Source: Tetmemena sp. SeJ-2015
Lineage: Eukaryota > Ciliophora > Spirotrichea > Sporadotrichida > Oxytrichidae
Assembly (NCBI GenBank): GCA_027382625.1
Contig: JAJKFJ010021376.1
Location: 24,142-88,141 of the forward strand
Length of the DNA stretch: 64,000 bases
Direction of reading: 5' to 3'
Shown here: positions 1 through 11,920 of the stretch, one piece after another
Numbering within the stretch: the first letter of the stretch is position 1
How the letters are laid out: the number at the start of each line of letters is the position of its first letter
The notes under the pieces: generated by a model
Told to the model about the DNA's origin: nothing
The model's input: only the letters and a program-made list of their open reading frames with translations
The model's database searches: none
Program-made: the position numbers and the translations under genes

Positions 1-3000
1 TCTTGATAAGATGGAGGTAAGATATAGCTTTAAACAATATTGCAAAAAATAGGGGGAAAGTAGTCACATCCAACATACAAATATAAGCATTTGCACTTAA
101 AAAAACTCCTTTTAAGCAAAAACAGCTTTTATAATTTAATATATAAATGGGAGTTTAGTGAAAAAGAGAATTAAATGAATAAATTAATTAATAAATTTAA
201 AATACATGGCAGTTAAAGTGTGTGATATTAGGTTGATTTTAATGCCATTCGATTAAGCATTTAATTATAAGATACTTTAAACCATATTAACTTCTTCATA
301 GGAGGTCTGTGGAAAGAGTTATCTCGGTTATAATTTTTTAACTTAACTAATTTGTTGGCTCGGAGTCTAAAACATCAATATCTCTTCATAGGCAACTCCT
401 ATGGGATAAAAGGCAGCATAACAGACTCATATTAAAATTAAATAACCTATCGAGCAAGCCTCGCGTTGGGAACAGCCAAAAAATTTTCATTTATTATTTT
501 AATTTAATTCAGATTTTAATTAATTTTTAACTATAGTTACTAAATTTAAGATAATATGGCAGTATAATGGTGAAAAAGAAGGAACATATTTTTAAAAATA
601 AATAATGATTGTAATTGATATTAAATTATAAAAGAATCGTTTCTTATAAAAGATTTTTTTATTAGATATATTTAAAGAGGAGAATTAAATATGATGTTTT
701 AAAAATTTAGCTTAAGAATAACAATAGCATCTAGTTGTTCAATCACATATCATGTAAAGATTTTAGAAACTTCTATATGATAAAAAATTTATTGCTTTAG
801 AATAATGATATTCTGTATCTTCATAAATTGATGTGTAATTTCATTACTTTTGGAAGACCAACCTTTCTTGAAATTTAAAAGAAAATAGATCACTATGCTT
901 AAGAATTTAAACGTAATTTTAATGTGAATTGCTGATTAATTTAAATGGGCATAGATTATTATCTTTAGGTTGTTTTGCACTGAACTTAAGAAGTTTAAAG
1001 GTACGCTATGATTTTATAAAACTCCTTGATTTCTGGTTTTTAATTCTTAACGAAGAATTAATAAGTACTCACTTTTATTATTTCACAGCAATTTAATGGA
1101 TAAATAAGCTTTAATAAAAGAGATAATTATAAATATTAATTAGAAGAGGAGAAACTCCCCCTTGCAATCATTATTTATCTTATTTTATCCTAAATTAAAT
1201 TTATAATTTATTAAAATCTTAGAGAATAAATAATTATTTAAATTTTATACTTATATTTCTAACTTAAAAAAGGGAAATATATTTGGTTGTATGCCCTAAT
1301 AAGATAAGTTATAATAATTGTTTTAGATAGTCCAGTTTATTAATGTTTAAAGTAGCTTTGATAAATTTTAGCAAATAAATTTAAATGGAGAAGGAACTAT
1401 TTCATAGAAGATAGATGAAAGTAGCTTGAAGAAATTTTAAGTGTTATTTTAGAGATATATTAAGTCTAAGAATGTTAAAATAAAAAAGTGATTGAAACCT
1501 ATTAAAAAAAAATTTATGTTGATATTAGTATGAACCCACTAATTACGGACTAAAGAGGCACTTTTATTTTTTCTAAACGATAATAAACAATTTATAGTTA
1601 TCATAGTAAATTAATAATGTAATAATTTATATAATCTGTAAATTGAAATCATTGACTTTGAGATTTGGGAGCCATTTCTTTATTATAAATATTTTAATGA
1701 TTAATAAAATAGGTTGAGCACCAAACTGCGAGACTGCTGGTGGAGCTGTCTAACTCTTAAGACAACGAAATCGGAGACGGAACCACAGGTGTTGTGGTTT
1801 TGGCTGGCGCTTTGTTAGAGCAAGCCCAAAAGCTGTTAGACAAGGGAATTCACCCTCTGAAGATTGCTGATGGATTTGAAAAGGCGTGCGATATTGCAGT
1901 GAACAGAATCAATGATATTCAGGAGGAGATGAATATCGAAAAGAACGACTACGCCTACCTCAAGAAGTGCGCTATCACCGCCCTCGGCTCCAAGGTAGTA
2001 AGCAAGTGCCAAGAACACTTTGCTGACATCGCAGTGAAGGCAGTGCTCTCAGTTGCTGACCTAGAGAGAAAGGACGTCAATTTCGACCACATTAAGATCA
2101 TATTTATATCATCGCCAAGACTGGAGGCAGCTTGGAAGATACCACCTTCGTTCAAGGAATTATCACTTTAAAAATTTTGTCTATATAAATATTATTTAAA
2201 TTGACAAATTGGAAGTCTTTAAATATTTATTAATTTATTACTTTTAATGTTTTTAGATAAAGAGATATTGGGGTAATATCTTGGACAAGGATTTCTCTCA
2301 TCCCCAAATGGAAAAGGAAGTGACTGACGCCAAGGTGCTGATCCTGACTTGCCCCTTCGAGCCCCCTAAGCCCAAGACCAAGCACGGTCTGGAGATCAAA
2401 TCAGCTGCGGACTACGAGAAACTTTACAAAATGGAGCAGGATTACTTCACTGATATGGTACAGAAGTGCAAGGACTCAGGAGCCAACGTTATCCTCTGCC
2501 AGTGGGGATTTGACGACGAGGCTAACCATCTCCTTATGCACAATCAAAATTATATTTTACAACAGTATTTAATATTATTGTCCCAATTTTAGATAAGTTA
2601 TTAGTTCAGACTTGTATTTATGGTCAAATACAAATAGTTGATCGCGAATTCCAAAATGCATAAATTCAAACTGATATCAATTACAGGCTGGAATATAAAT
2701 AAGGACGCTAATTAAACAGAATTATAAATTAAGGGCAAATAACAGAAAACATTCATGAGGATCATCATTTCTACACCATTCATCTCTCCAGGACATACTC
2801 TAAAAATGGACACATCAATACTGAGAAATCAGGCTATCAAAAAATGAAAGGATTCATCTCCTTTTAAATTATTCTCATTTTAGCCAATCGATTAACAATT
2901 TAACACTAAGTTCGTAACCATTTTTCTGAAAATGCGTTCTACTTAACCTATTTATAATTTAAACTTGCTCATTCGGTTGTACTTAGACTTTTAATTAAGG

Positions 3001-6000
3001 AAACCTCTTTTTTAGAATGAATTTATGCATATTGTAATTTGTGATAAACTATTCGTTTTTACCTATATTAAGTAATGAGTGCAAATAATTATTATTTTAT
3101 AATAAATAAGAAATGGAATTATATTAAAACTATAAATATCTCTTCACCTACTCTCTTTCAAATTATTTCTTCTGTATCCCATTTTAATGCATATTGGTTG
3201 TAAGTAATTATAGTTTTATCTGCTTAAGTTTTAAATTTCGGAGAGTTTAAGTAGTTTAATATATATTAATAAATGAGAATCATGGCAAATAGAAGGCAAA
3301 TAGTAATTTAACAAATCTAACTGTAAAATCAGAGATTAAGAAATTTCTTGATAAGACATTAAATAACAAAATAATACATTAACTTAAGTTAAATTAAAAA
3401 TGCAAATGTTTTGCATTATAAACTCATCTTTAGCTATTTTAAATTGACACTTTATAAATGTTTTGAATATAACACAGCAATTTATAAAATATGATGATGA
3501 TGATTTTGCATTAGTTGTAAGGAAAATATATAGTGGAAGACGTTGTTGGTCTTCCTTACAAAGGTTTATTAAGATCTTGTTTGTATTGAAAATGCTTGAT
3601 GTATTCTGATCAATATTTTTAAATAAATTAGTTCTAGTATATTTCCTATTTTTGTAGTGCTTTTATAAATAGTAAGCAAGGAAATCTTCCTTATCATCTC
3701 TTTGCTTATCAAACTTAAGACTTCCTCTTTATTTTACACAGAATAAAATTCAAAATATTACATATCTTGTTAAAGCATGATATTTTTATAATAATATTAT
3801 ATTATTGCCCTCTTGGGGATATTATATTTCATACATTTTCCAAGATATTTGTATTACAATTTAAATTATTGTAACCTAAAATTATATATGTTTTAATAAA
3901 CTTGGAAGAATTTACTAAACTATTAGATATATTTAAAAAAGAAATTTAATTGTTAAAAATATTGGTATTATATTTTGAATAGACTGCCCGCCGTGCGCTG
4001 GGTGGGAGGAGTTGAAATTGAGCTTCTGGCTATGGCAACTGGTGCCAGAATCGTTCCAAGATTCGAAGAAATCACCCCAGAGAAACTTGGTTAGGCTGGC
4101 TCTGTGAAGGAGATCGCTTTCGGTACTTCCAACGACAAGGTGATCCTGATTGAGGATTGCAAAAACACTAAGGCTGTTACCATCCTTATCAGAGGAGGCA
4201 GCAAGACCATCTGCGACGAAGCAAGAAGATGCCTCCACGACGCTATCTGCGTTGTCAGAAACATGATTAGAAACTCTAACATTGTTGGAGGTGGTGGTGC
4301 CACCGAACTTGCCTGCTCAATTGCTGTAGGAAAGGAGGCCGATAAGATTAAGGGAGTCGAACAGTATGCAGTGCGCGCTTTCGGAGATGCCCTTGAGGAG
4401 ATTCCTCTTGCCTTGGCAGAGAACAGTGGATTCAGCCCCATCGAGTACATCAGCAAGGTAAAGAAGGAGCAACAGACAGAGGACAACCCATTCATTGGAG
4501 TTGACGCTTTGATGAAGGGAACCACCAATATGATGGAGCAGGGAGTTCTTGAGTCTGCAGCTTCTAAAAAGAACTAACTTGAACTTGCAACCCAAGTTGT
4601 ATATTTATTATAAATAACATATTAAAATAGATCATTAAATTAAATAATCAATATGAGTTGAAGTTTCGTGTTAGTTATATATCTTGAAGACATCTGTTTC
4701 TTATTCAATAGCAAGTCAACAAAAAATAGAAATTGTCCCTTCCTCATCTCCATATAACACTCCAGAAGCGAATACGATTTTCTTTATTGATTTAATTTTA
4801 AATATGATTACCTCTTAGCACAGAGCACTACATTACAAAGTTTCAAAAATATAAAATATATATATATATATATATTTTGGTAGCAATTTATGTATTTGGA
4901 TGATAGATTGTTATTTAAATATGAGGTGTGTAAGCAAGCTATAGAGTTATTCATTTTAACTTAGTTAATTGCTTTTAAATACGCATTTATATAACAATAT
5001 TTTAATTAAAATAAAGTATTAATGCTCAGATAAAAAGGTATAATGAGTGGGAAGGAAGATCCACCATAAATTAGTTCACAAGAGTAACAAACTAATAAGT
5101 TAACAGGGATTATTAAATGATTCGGTAGGATGTATTAAAGGGGTATTTATATTGAAGCTCAAAAGTTTAAGAAGATGACTCATGTTTTGATAAATAAGAT
5201 TAATAGACTTCTATTATAGGTCAGAATTTAATAGAAAATAGAAGGTAGTAGAAAGTCAAATAAATAGGAGGTAAAGCCGTGGCAGTTGACTTTTCAGGTT
5301 TCATATCTCTGTAGATAATATCCTTCTTGTGTAAAGCTATTAGTTAACGTTAAATTATTAAAATTTTTTAAAGAGGGATCATAATTAATCAAAAAAGTTC
5401 TTTAAAGCCGCCCTGGTTATAATATTTAAAACCAATTTTGTAGTGTTATTTATGAACATTTTCTAAGCATCTCAATTCTCACTTTATATCAAACATTAAA
5501 GGATTAAGGATTCTGATTATCAACTTCCCTAGTTTATTATTATGAGTAGAATATGAATGAATTAGAGAAATTAAAAAATGAAATATATGTTTAAGTATCT
5601 GGAAATAAATTAAAAACATCTCTAAATTAATAAAAGCCTTAATCTAGAAATTCTTTCTTTTGAGACTCACTGCATCAGATTTGATTTGTACTTTTTAGAA
5701 ACATCTCTTATTTTGTTAAAACTTTTCCATTTTTAAACTATTTTCCGCTTATTAATTTTCAAATCTTAATCTTCTCATCTTCATTGATTTAATTGATCTT
5801 ATTATTGATTCTATTAGTACTGTTGCTACTATTACTGCTCTTGTTATTACTACTTTAATTATTCGTTGGAAATATTTTTAAAAAAGAGGCCGCGTTGTGG
5901 GAGTTGAACCTTGGTCTTAAAAATAATGATCTAGCTGTTATCCTCTGATGACAAGGTCTTAAATCAAGATATACTTTCCTTAATTATTTCAAATGTCTCC

Positions 6001-6863
6001 ATCTCCCGATCACCTATTCAAATTCTACTTATATTTGAACTGGTTCTATTAAAATTTGTTTACAAAAGTTTAAAGATACGACAAAAATGTAGCAATATAG
6101 TAGTGTCTTGGGCTATTTTAGGATTGATTTAATTTCCTAATCACTTTGGCTTTAAATGAATACATATTTGATGGTTACTATTTTAATAAATAAACCTAAA
6201 AATAATAGTAATTCTCTAATTACAATATAAAATTAAGTAAATAAAAGGGGAATGAAGATTTAGGGAATGACACTATATCAATTTTACTACTTTTTATATC
6301 TCAAGTTCCTCTTTTTTGGCTGCTAAACACTATTCAACTTTTTCTAATCTATAAGTAAAGTATAAATATATTTTTACAATTTATTTGTGAAAGATAGATA
6401 GAGAGAGAGAGTGGGGAAGACAGCAAGCAATTATTCTGAAATAGAATAATGCAACTTAACTATTTATTATTTGAGTGCACTAATTAGGTATCTCTCACTA
6501 AAGCATCTTGGTAAGTAATACTTATTTTTTAACATACTCAATATTTTGTAGAAGTGAAAGAAGAAAAGCAATGTAAATAAAACGCTCAACTATCGCATTT
6601 ACGATTTAAGCAGTTCTTACTATCTTCTATAAAAGTATAATAAATAAGTTCTCTATTTAAATGAAGTTTATTTATTAAAATATGAACCTAAATCATGCAT
6701 TCATATTCAAGCCATAATAAATAATTAAGTTAAATGCTAATAAAAATATATAACTAATATATTTAGAAAGACTTAATTTAATTATTTAATAAATATTTGT
6801 TTGTTAGTTGTAAAAATGATCCTTAAAATTGACGACGTAATTGCTCCCTCAGACTATGAATGA
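1..6863 (+). CDS. CCT5: CCT5, TCP-1 epsilon chaperonin subunit (germline, MDS/IES-split, 5' partial)
   Basis: Subunit epsilon of the cytosolic CCT/TRiC chaperonin, which folds actin and tubulin using ATP. Six MDSs in linear order: 1-18, 1711-2101, 2108-2164, 2277-2544, 3978-4601 and 6806-6863. Removing the IESs gives one frame matching CCT5 from the LDKMEV region to the C-terminus. Visible family motifs: [19 protein letters not shown] (ATP site), [61 protein letters not shown]. An in-frame TAG follows EKLG and a TAA follows SKKN; both read as Gln, as the family expects. The stop is TGA at 6861-6863. The N-terminal quarter (start, first ATP-binding motifs) is upstream of the window. Coding segments are clearly GC-richer than the IESs. 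Identity is very secure; MDS boundaries are inferred from pointers. Confidence 0.97.
19..1710. other. IES 1 of CCT5 (pointer AGGT)
   Basis: About 1.7 kb of AT-rich sequence between AGGT at 15-18 and AGGT at 1711-1714. Joining at one AGGT gives LDKMEV followed by [11 protein letters not shown] in frame, as CCT5 requires. It contains a family-C repeat (about 140-540). No coding sequence is seen in the rest. Confidence 0.9.
140..540. repeat. Family-C repeat, copy C1 (subtype with the GGAGGTCTGTGG core)
   Basis: Shares the family-C layout: a GCAGTTRAA-type inner inverted repeat near each end, a CATTCGATT core, and TTATTTTAATTTAATT-like outer ends. This subtype carries the segment at about 300-420 that also occurs at 22940-23050 and, inverted, at 40560-40640. 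It lies inside an IES and shows no reading frame. Confidence 0.65.
2102..2107. other. Micro-IES of CCT5 (pointer ATCAT, 11 bp removed)
   Basis: ATCAT at 2097-2101 and again at 2108-2112 flank only six bases, atttat. Read through, the frame is lost after FDHIKI. Removing one pointer plus the six bases gives [18 protein letters not shown] in frame, the expected CCT5 segment. Confidence 0.9.
2165..2276. other. IES of CCT5 (pointer TATC, about 112 bp)
   Basis: TATC at 2161-2164 and 2277-2280. Joining yields [16 protein letters not shown] in frame. Sequence between is AT-rich and noncoding. Confidence 0.9.
2545..3977. other. IES of CCT5 (pointer AAT, about 1.43 kb)
   Basis: AAT at 2542-2544 and 3978-3980. 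Joining gives [15 protein letters not shown] in frame. The interior is AT-rich; no conserved coding sequence or recognised repeat was found in it. Confidence 0.88.
4602..6805. other. IES of CCT5 (pointer AGTTGTA, about 2.2 kb)
   Basis: AGTTGTA at 4595-4601 and 6806-6812. Joining yields [14 protein letters not shown], the canonical CCT5 end, with stop TGA 54 nt beyond the pointer start. The interior holds a (TA)n run at about 4856-4875, a tRNA-like fragment near 5888-5958 and a GA-rich run at about 6392-6412. Otherwise nothing recognisable. Confidence 0.92.
4856..4875. repeat. (TA)n microsatellite
   Basis: A run of about ten TA dinucleotides inside the last CCT5 IES. Confidence 0.85.
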
Positions 6864-7999
6864 ACTAATATATTGCTGTAATTTACAATAAATAGCGCTC
6901 AATTAATTCATAATTGTGTAAATTTTACTTATCCATCATTTTCTCTCTTCAAATTTAAACTTAGAAGCTAATTAATATAGTACAAAATAGAAATAATATA
7001 ATTATATATTAACGTAGCAATTATAAAATATTTAATCATTTATAATTAATCTCTTATAATAGGGGTAAATATTAATAAATAATTAAAATTAAGAAAACCT
7101 AATAAAAATAGAATTTTAAAAAAGTGAAATATGTTAAATGTGTGATAGTTCTAATTGATTATTAATTATAATTTGTTGGAGGCGATCTTGTGTCCGCTCT
7201 CAAGAACTTTTGAAATTTAGGGTGAGTCCATCTTGATACTGATAATTGTGAAAAATTTTATTGCTTATGATTTTAATTTAGTTCTTATTATTGTTCTAAA
7301 GGAAATTATTGACTTAAGTCTCTTTTAATATGGAAGGATACATTTCTTGTCCTAGCTAGTCCGAAGTAAAGAGGAATTAAAGAAGTTGATTAAAGAAAGA
7401 ATTCTTATTGCTACGCATTTTATCAAATAAAATTTTTTAATAAGAAACATTAAGATAATTTTTGAAAGAAGAAAAATTTGGCAAAATATTAAGCTAAACA
7501 TTTATTCAATAAGTATAAATTTCATTATATGCTTTGGAAATACATATTTAGACACAGACCTTTATTATTTCTCATATACGAAACCTAACTCTTCTATCTT
7601 AAACTTCTTCATCAGACAGGCAGCTGTTTTTTATTAAAATTTTGAATTAATATCATGAACATTATTTAAACTGATTGAGGAGATAAAATATAGGAAGAGT
7701 AGTGAGATTGAGTAATCTATATTATTAAGATTGTTAATTACAATAAGGCAGCCAGAACCACTTATTATTAATAGCAGAGAAATTGTCAAATGTAGTCATA
7801 TACTTAGCCCTTCAATCCCAACAATAAAAAGAAGTCTCTATTAAATAATTATTTAAATATAAATAATTACATTACTACACTTAATCATACAATTATCACA
7901 TTTCTTAAAGAAAATAAAGTGGACTCAAACATTCCGACACTCCCTTCAGCAACCTCTCAAATCTGAAGATCAGTGCACTAGATCCAAAAACTGTCTAAC
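6864..7999. other. CCT5 3' flank and AT-rich spacer
   Basis: Starts with the CCT5 3' untranslated region. The macronuclear telomere-addition site is not marked by any repeat visible here. The rest is AT-rich with no supported gene. 7100-7230 faintly resembles the outer part of a family-C repeat, too weakly to call. Confidence 0.5.
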
Positions 8000-8170
8000 A
8001 TGACCTTTGTTAAATTAGCTAAAGGAAATAAGCTCGCTTTCTCACTAGATTTGAGAGACACCTTAAAGTATGATGAAGTTGGTCATTGCTAAAAAACTAG
8101 CCTAAAATAGTATCTCCTCAAGAGAATAATATTGAATCCCAATTATCTTTATATCTTTTGCCCTCTCTGA
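8000..8170 (+). CDS. Short ciliate-code ORF (56 aa), probable remnant of a germline-limited element
   Basis: ATG at 8000 opens a frame with TAA/TAG read as Gln and closes at TGA 8168-8170. It starts MTFVKLAKGNKLAFSLDLRD. Composition is less AT-rich than the flanks. A second frame just downstream (about 8162-8250) reads SDFLDDFNKDHDFLWALLQ, suggesting a decayed longer gene. No family recognised. It lies about 600 bp before a longer decayed ORF on the same strand and may belong to the same element. Confidence 0.35.
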
Positions 8171-9188
8171 TTTCCTTGATGATTTTAACAAAGATCATGA
8201 TTTCTTGTGGGCTCTGCTATAGGTAGGGATTACTATCCTTTATTATTGAAGATCCAAATTATAAGTAGTAGTATTCTCGCACTGTTTTGTGCTTCAAATT
8301 ACTGTTCATGCTCCTTCTTTAAAACATTTTACCTTTCTCAAAAAGAATTATTTGTTTAATAGGTTCTTATTCGACTTCTTTCTTAAAAGACGAAAAGAAA
8401 TGGATAAAAATTCTCCGCCTATTGTGCAAAGATGGCTTTGGTCTAACTAGTTTTCTTAATTTAACTATATACTATCAAATTTAAATATGAGAGTTTTTAT
8501 TTGGCCTATAAAATATATTAAAGAATTTCATTATAATTATATCATATTAACTATCCTAGTTAACAAGTTAAATTATTTTTTTTTATTAGATAAAATAAAT
8601 AAAAAATTAAAAAAATGATTAAGTGTGCTAACGCAATTAGTAAGAAATGACGAACTGCTCTCAACTCCGACCTCAATATGATAATGCTATACCTAAATGG
8701 CATTAAGATGTCGTGTGAAAATAGATATCTATCCTTCCTAAAAAAAAAGAATTGAGTAATCTATTTACGGTCTCCCTGAAATATGAGTCAAGCTCTTCAG
8801 ACAAAGGAAGTCGAGCTACTTACTTAAGACTCTAATTTTATTTCAACAGTTTCTCATAACATTCAGAAATACAGAAACCAAGTTAAAAGATGATCGAGAC
8901 GCCCACAGACCCAATCTAATTTACTAGAGACTTCAACAATTGTGAAATAGATCTGGAAATATGAGAAAAAGAATAAGTTTATCCAAAATTTGACACAGAA
9001 TCCAACTCAGAAAGAAGCCATAATGGAAGCTCCTATTTGATAAGTATACCAACCAAATATACGAGCTCCTATTTAGTACCCCCAATTAAGTTGTGACGTC
9101 TCACAGAACAGAACCAGGCCAGTATCTGATATAATAACATATCAATAGGGTATAGCACGCTCGGGCTAAAGTTAACTACCAAGTGCTG

Positions 9189-9688
9189 TAGGGAAGATAC
9201 AAATAGATGTTTGCATAAATACACTTTGAAATACATCTATTGAAATATACAGAAGCATACCGACTCTTATTTATGTTAGAAAAAGTCATTTCCAGACTTT
9301 TTACTCAAATTTTGAATCCTTTATAAATTCATGCAGATGTTTATATATCGACTTAAATCTCCATTTTCACTTTGAGTACACTCATTTCTTGGCCATTTTC
9401 TTTCTTAATATTGTCTAATGTTTAACATTATCAAGAATACTATCTTACCTTTGCTAACAGTTCGGGAGACCAGATTTTATGGATTTAGATTTACCAAAAA
9501 GTATTAGTGTTCCAAATCTTGTCAAGAATTGAAAATGCGGATTCACCTCGTAGCTTTCAAAACCCATTTTCATTAATTCATTGATTAATTAATTAATTTA
9601 GTTTTTAATCAGCTACAATTTCAATATAAATTACTTTTGTATTTCTAAGTGTATTTATGCAATCATCTATTTGTATCTTCCCTATAAT
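9189..9688. mobile_element. Family-B TIR element, copy B1 (about 500 bp, nonautonomous)
   Basis: The left end TAGGGAAGATACAAATAGAT and the right end, reading ATCTATTTGTATCTTCCCTA, are inverted repeats extending about 45 bp. The interior has no ORF. It is flanked by TA on both sides, consistent with TA target duplication, and interrupts the decayed ORF at 8783-10457. Other copies: 17543-18047, 24579-25080, 39588-40258, about 52691-53214. Confidence 0.8.
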
Positions 9689-9746
9689 AGAAGACTTAAC
9701 TTTGGCGGGATCGATGTGATTATGATAGTCAATACCTCGAACGAAA

Positions 9747-9769
9747 ACAACAACAACAACAACAACAAC
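9747..9769 (+). repeat. (CAA)n tract encoding poly-Gln
   Basis: Seven CAA units in frame with the decayed ORF around it. Confidence 0.85.
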
Positions 9770-10457
9770 TAACAATTATATCCATCAAAACCCTAACTTA
9801 GCACAGTAGCTTACCAATGATTGATGGAAAGAGAAAGGCAGAGAATTTATCAAAAGATAAGATATAAAAAGATTAATAATGCCTAGATCGAGTATAAACG
9901 ATATCTACTAAAAGCAAACAGAAGTAAGAGTGTGATCCTGCCTATGAAAAGACTAACAGTAACTAGAAAGATGCTATGAACCAGTTGTCAATCAAACAAA
10001 AGCATGAGTTGAGGAAGAAAAGCATTCGAACTAAAGAAGAACATCTCTACCCATCGTCTATAAATTCCCACCTATGTGGGATAAGACTAGAGAACCTATT
10101 GATTCTGGCAACATTTTCACAGACAGCTCAGTTATAAACAACGATGTTTCTGGTCCGAAGACTTGTTAAAAGAATTTCACAAACCTCAGAGAAATGGATA
10201 TATGGATTAATGGGTGTGTTAGTTGTTAAGATCACTGTTACGCAAAACTTAATATTCAACTAAATTGGATATAAACAACCTATTAAACCAAAATGGAATA
10301 TCGCAGAGAAGGAGAAAAAAAACTAAAGGAAAATGAAGTACTACTAGTGATTCGTTAAATACAAAAAGGCTTCGTATAGAATTAGAAAGAGGTCAAGGAG
10401 GTTATTAAGAGGTTTGAAGAAGAAATAAAGGCAACTTGGAATGGCGGAGTGTATTGA

Positions 10458-10834
10458 GTGCACCGATAGATAGCTCTGTTAAGAAAAAGAGCACAGAGTG
10501 AAGAGTGAAAAATACAAATATCAGACAGAAGACAGTATGTTTGATTAGCCAATAATGTTTAACTTAAAACAGGAGTGCATGTCTGCCTCCTTATGTTTAA
10601 CATATGACTTTCAAGACGTTCGTATGCCTAAAATGCCTTGTTTATTATTTTATTTTTATAATAAGAAATTAAAAATTTGGAATTATTTATTAATATTTAT
10701 ATTTATTAAAATAAGGAAATTTAAAATTTATAAAGCGTTTATTAAATTTAATATTTATTAAATTTAATATTCTTTATGAATATTTTAAGATTATGTTCCT
10801 TACTTTGGCAAATTTAAATGCAAGAATTAATAAA
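10458..10834. other. Spacer, nothing recognised
   Basis: AT-rich from about 10560 on. A 68-codon standard-code frame at 10555-10761 is Lys/Ile/Phe/Tyr-rich, as random AT-rich sequence would give, and is not called. Confidence 0.5.
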
Positions 10835-11165
10835 TAAGTTGAAATTATAGATTCACCTCTCCTACAGCTTGTTTGATAGAGAATCAAAAATTAAACCTAG
10901 TTTCTTCTTTAATCATCTTCCTAGCACCTCTCAGCTGTGAGATATGTCGCGTTCACACTTCGTATTCATAATTTTTGCCTGAACTTGAGTCGCCTTTAAC
11001 TCTTGACTGAGCGCTCCCACACATAAGTTGGAAGGATAAAAAGTTCTTTGAATTTCATGCTCTTTCGAATGGTCTAACAATTATTTAAAACTGAGAGAAT
11101 CAACTGTCACTGATTTATTGCATTTAATTTAAAATATAATTAATTCTATTTTTTATTTTAATTCT
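10835..11165. repeat. Family-C repeat, copy C3
   Basis: Matches the family-C core in order: GTTGAAAT..AGATTCACC, CAGCTTGTTTGATAG, TTTCTTCTTTAATCATCTTC, GCACCTCTCAGC, TTGACTGAGCGCTCCCACAC, GAATGGTCTAA, CAACTGTCACTGATTTATT. The right end is duplicated as described in the next entry. Confidence 0.8.
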
Positions 11166-11427
11166 CATTTATATTTTGTGAATAACTTTCTGAAAAGCTA
11201 AGTATAAAAAATAGGCCATGTCTATTGAATCTAAGTTAAATCTGAATTTATTTTATAAATCTAGAGAATCAACTGTCACTGATTTATTGCATTTAATTTA
11301 ATATATAATTAATACTATTTTTTATTTTAATTCTCATTTATATTTTGTGAATAACTTTCTGTAAAGCTAAGTATAAAAAATAGGCTATGTCTATTGAATC
11401 TAAGTAAAATCTGAATTTATTTTATAT
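11094..11427. repeat. 169-bp direct tandem duplication (two units)
   Basis: Unit 1 starts at 11094 and unit 2 at 11263 (both AGAGAATCAACTGTCACTGA), with only scattered substitutions between them. The unit joins the right end of the family-C copy to about 85 bp of its flank. Confidence 0.92.
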
Positions 11428-11735
11428 AGTTAGTGAAATTTCATTTGATATTTTATACTTCATTAAACAAATATCAATGAGGCTATTTTATTACATTTTT
11501 AATTAAGATTAGAATATTAGCGATATTAAACAACATGAATCAAATTTATTTTAATAAGTTTATAGCAAGTATTATTTATTCATTTAATATATAAAAGTCG
11601 TAGACCAAATTTTTCCAATAAAATATCCTAAATTTTATAATTAAATAAATTGGTCTAATAATTTTGAGCGTATAATTACAAATTTAGATAATTAAAATTT
11701 AAATATTTAAAAATAGCTATCTAGCAAGATTAATA

Positions 11736-11865
11736 ATCAATTAATTATAAATTATATGATATTGAATATGAATGCATGATCGAGATTGTATAATTAAAAT
11801 ACAATTCTTGTTGTGATATAATATTTACGTTTTAAATTAAATTAATCTTATTTAAATTTATACAA
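11736..11865. repeat. Partial upstream copy of the family-U left end
   Basis: TTGAATATGAATGCATGATC and the following TTTACGTTTTAAATTAAATT match the left end of the element that begins about 180 bp downstream (11921). A local duplication or a truncated neighbouring insertion. Confidence 0.7.
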
Positions 11866-11920
11866 TACTTAATAATAGATATTATAGCATAGAGTTCAAT
11901 GAAATTCCAATTAATTACAA

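Larger units (their letters stand above)
8783..10457 (+). pseudogene. Decayed germline-limited ORF, split by a family-B element
   Basis: In ciliate code one frame starts at ATG 8783 (MSQALQTKEVELLTQDSN), runs to about 9188, and resumes after the family-B insertion at 9689, through a poly-Gln tract (CAA repeat, 9747-9769) to about 10038. Removing the insertion keeps the frame, so it landed in an existing coding sequence. Damage: two in-frame TGAs upstream of the insertion, and a frame change near 10010, after which the open frame continues (PMWDKTREPIDSGNIFTDSS, then a Cys-rich GCVSCQDHC patch) to TGA at 10455-10457. Roughly 390 codons survive. No family recognised; transposon-encoded accessory protein is the likeliest origin. 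Confidence 0.5.

Noticed and set aside
1836..2155. Minus-strand standard-code ORFs over CCT5
   Set aside because: They lie antisense to conserved CCT5 coding sequence and exist only because coding DNA is GC-richer.
9780..9795. Telomere-like CAAAACCC
   Set aside because: A single partial unit inside a reading frame; no C4A4 array is visible, so no telomere or TBE terminal repeat is called.
10555..10761. 68-codon ORF after the decayed gene
   Set aside because: Composition is that of random AT-rich DNA (Lys, Ile, Phe, Tyr, Asn) with no conserved feature.
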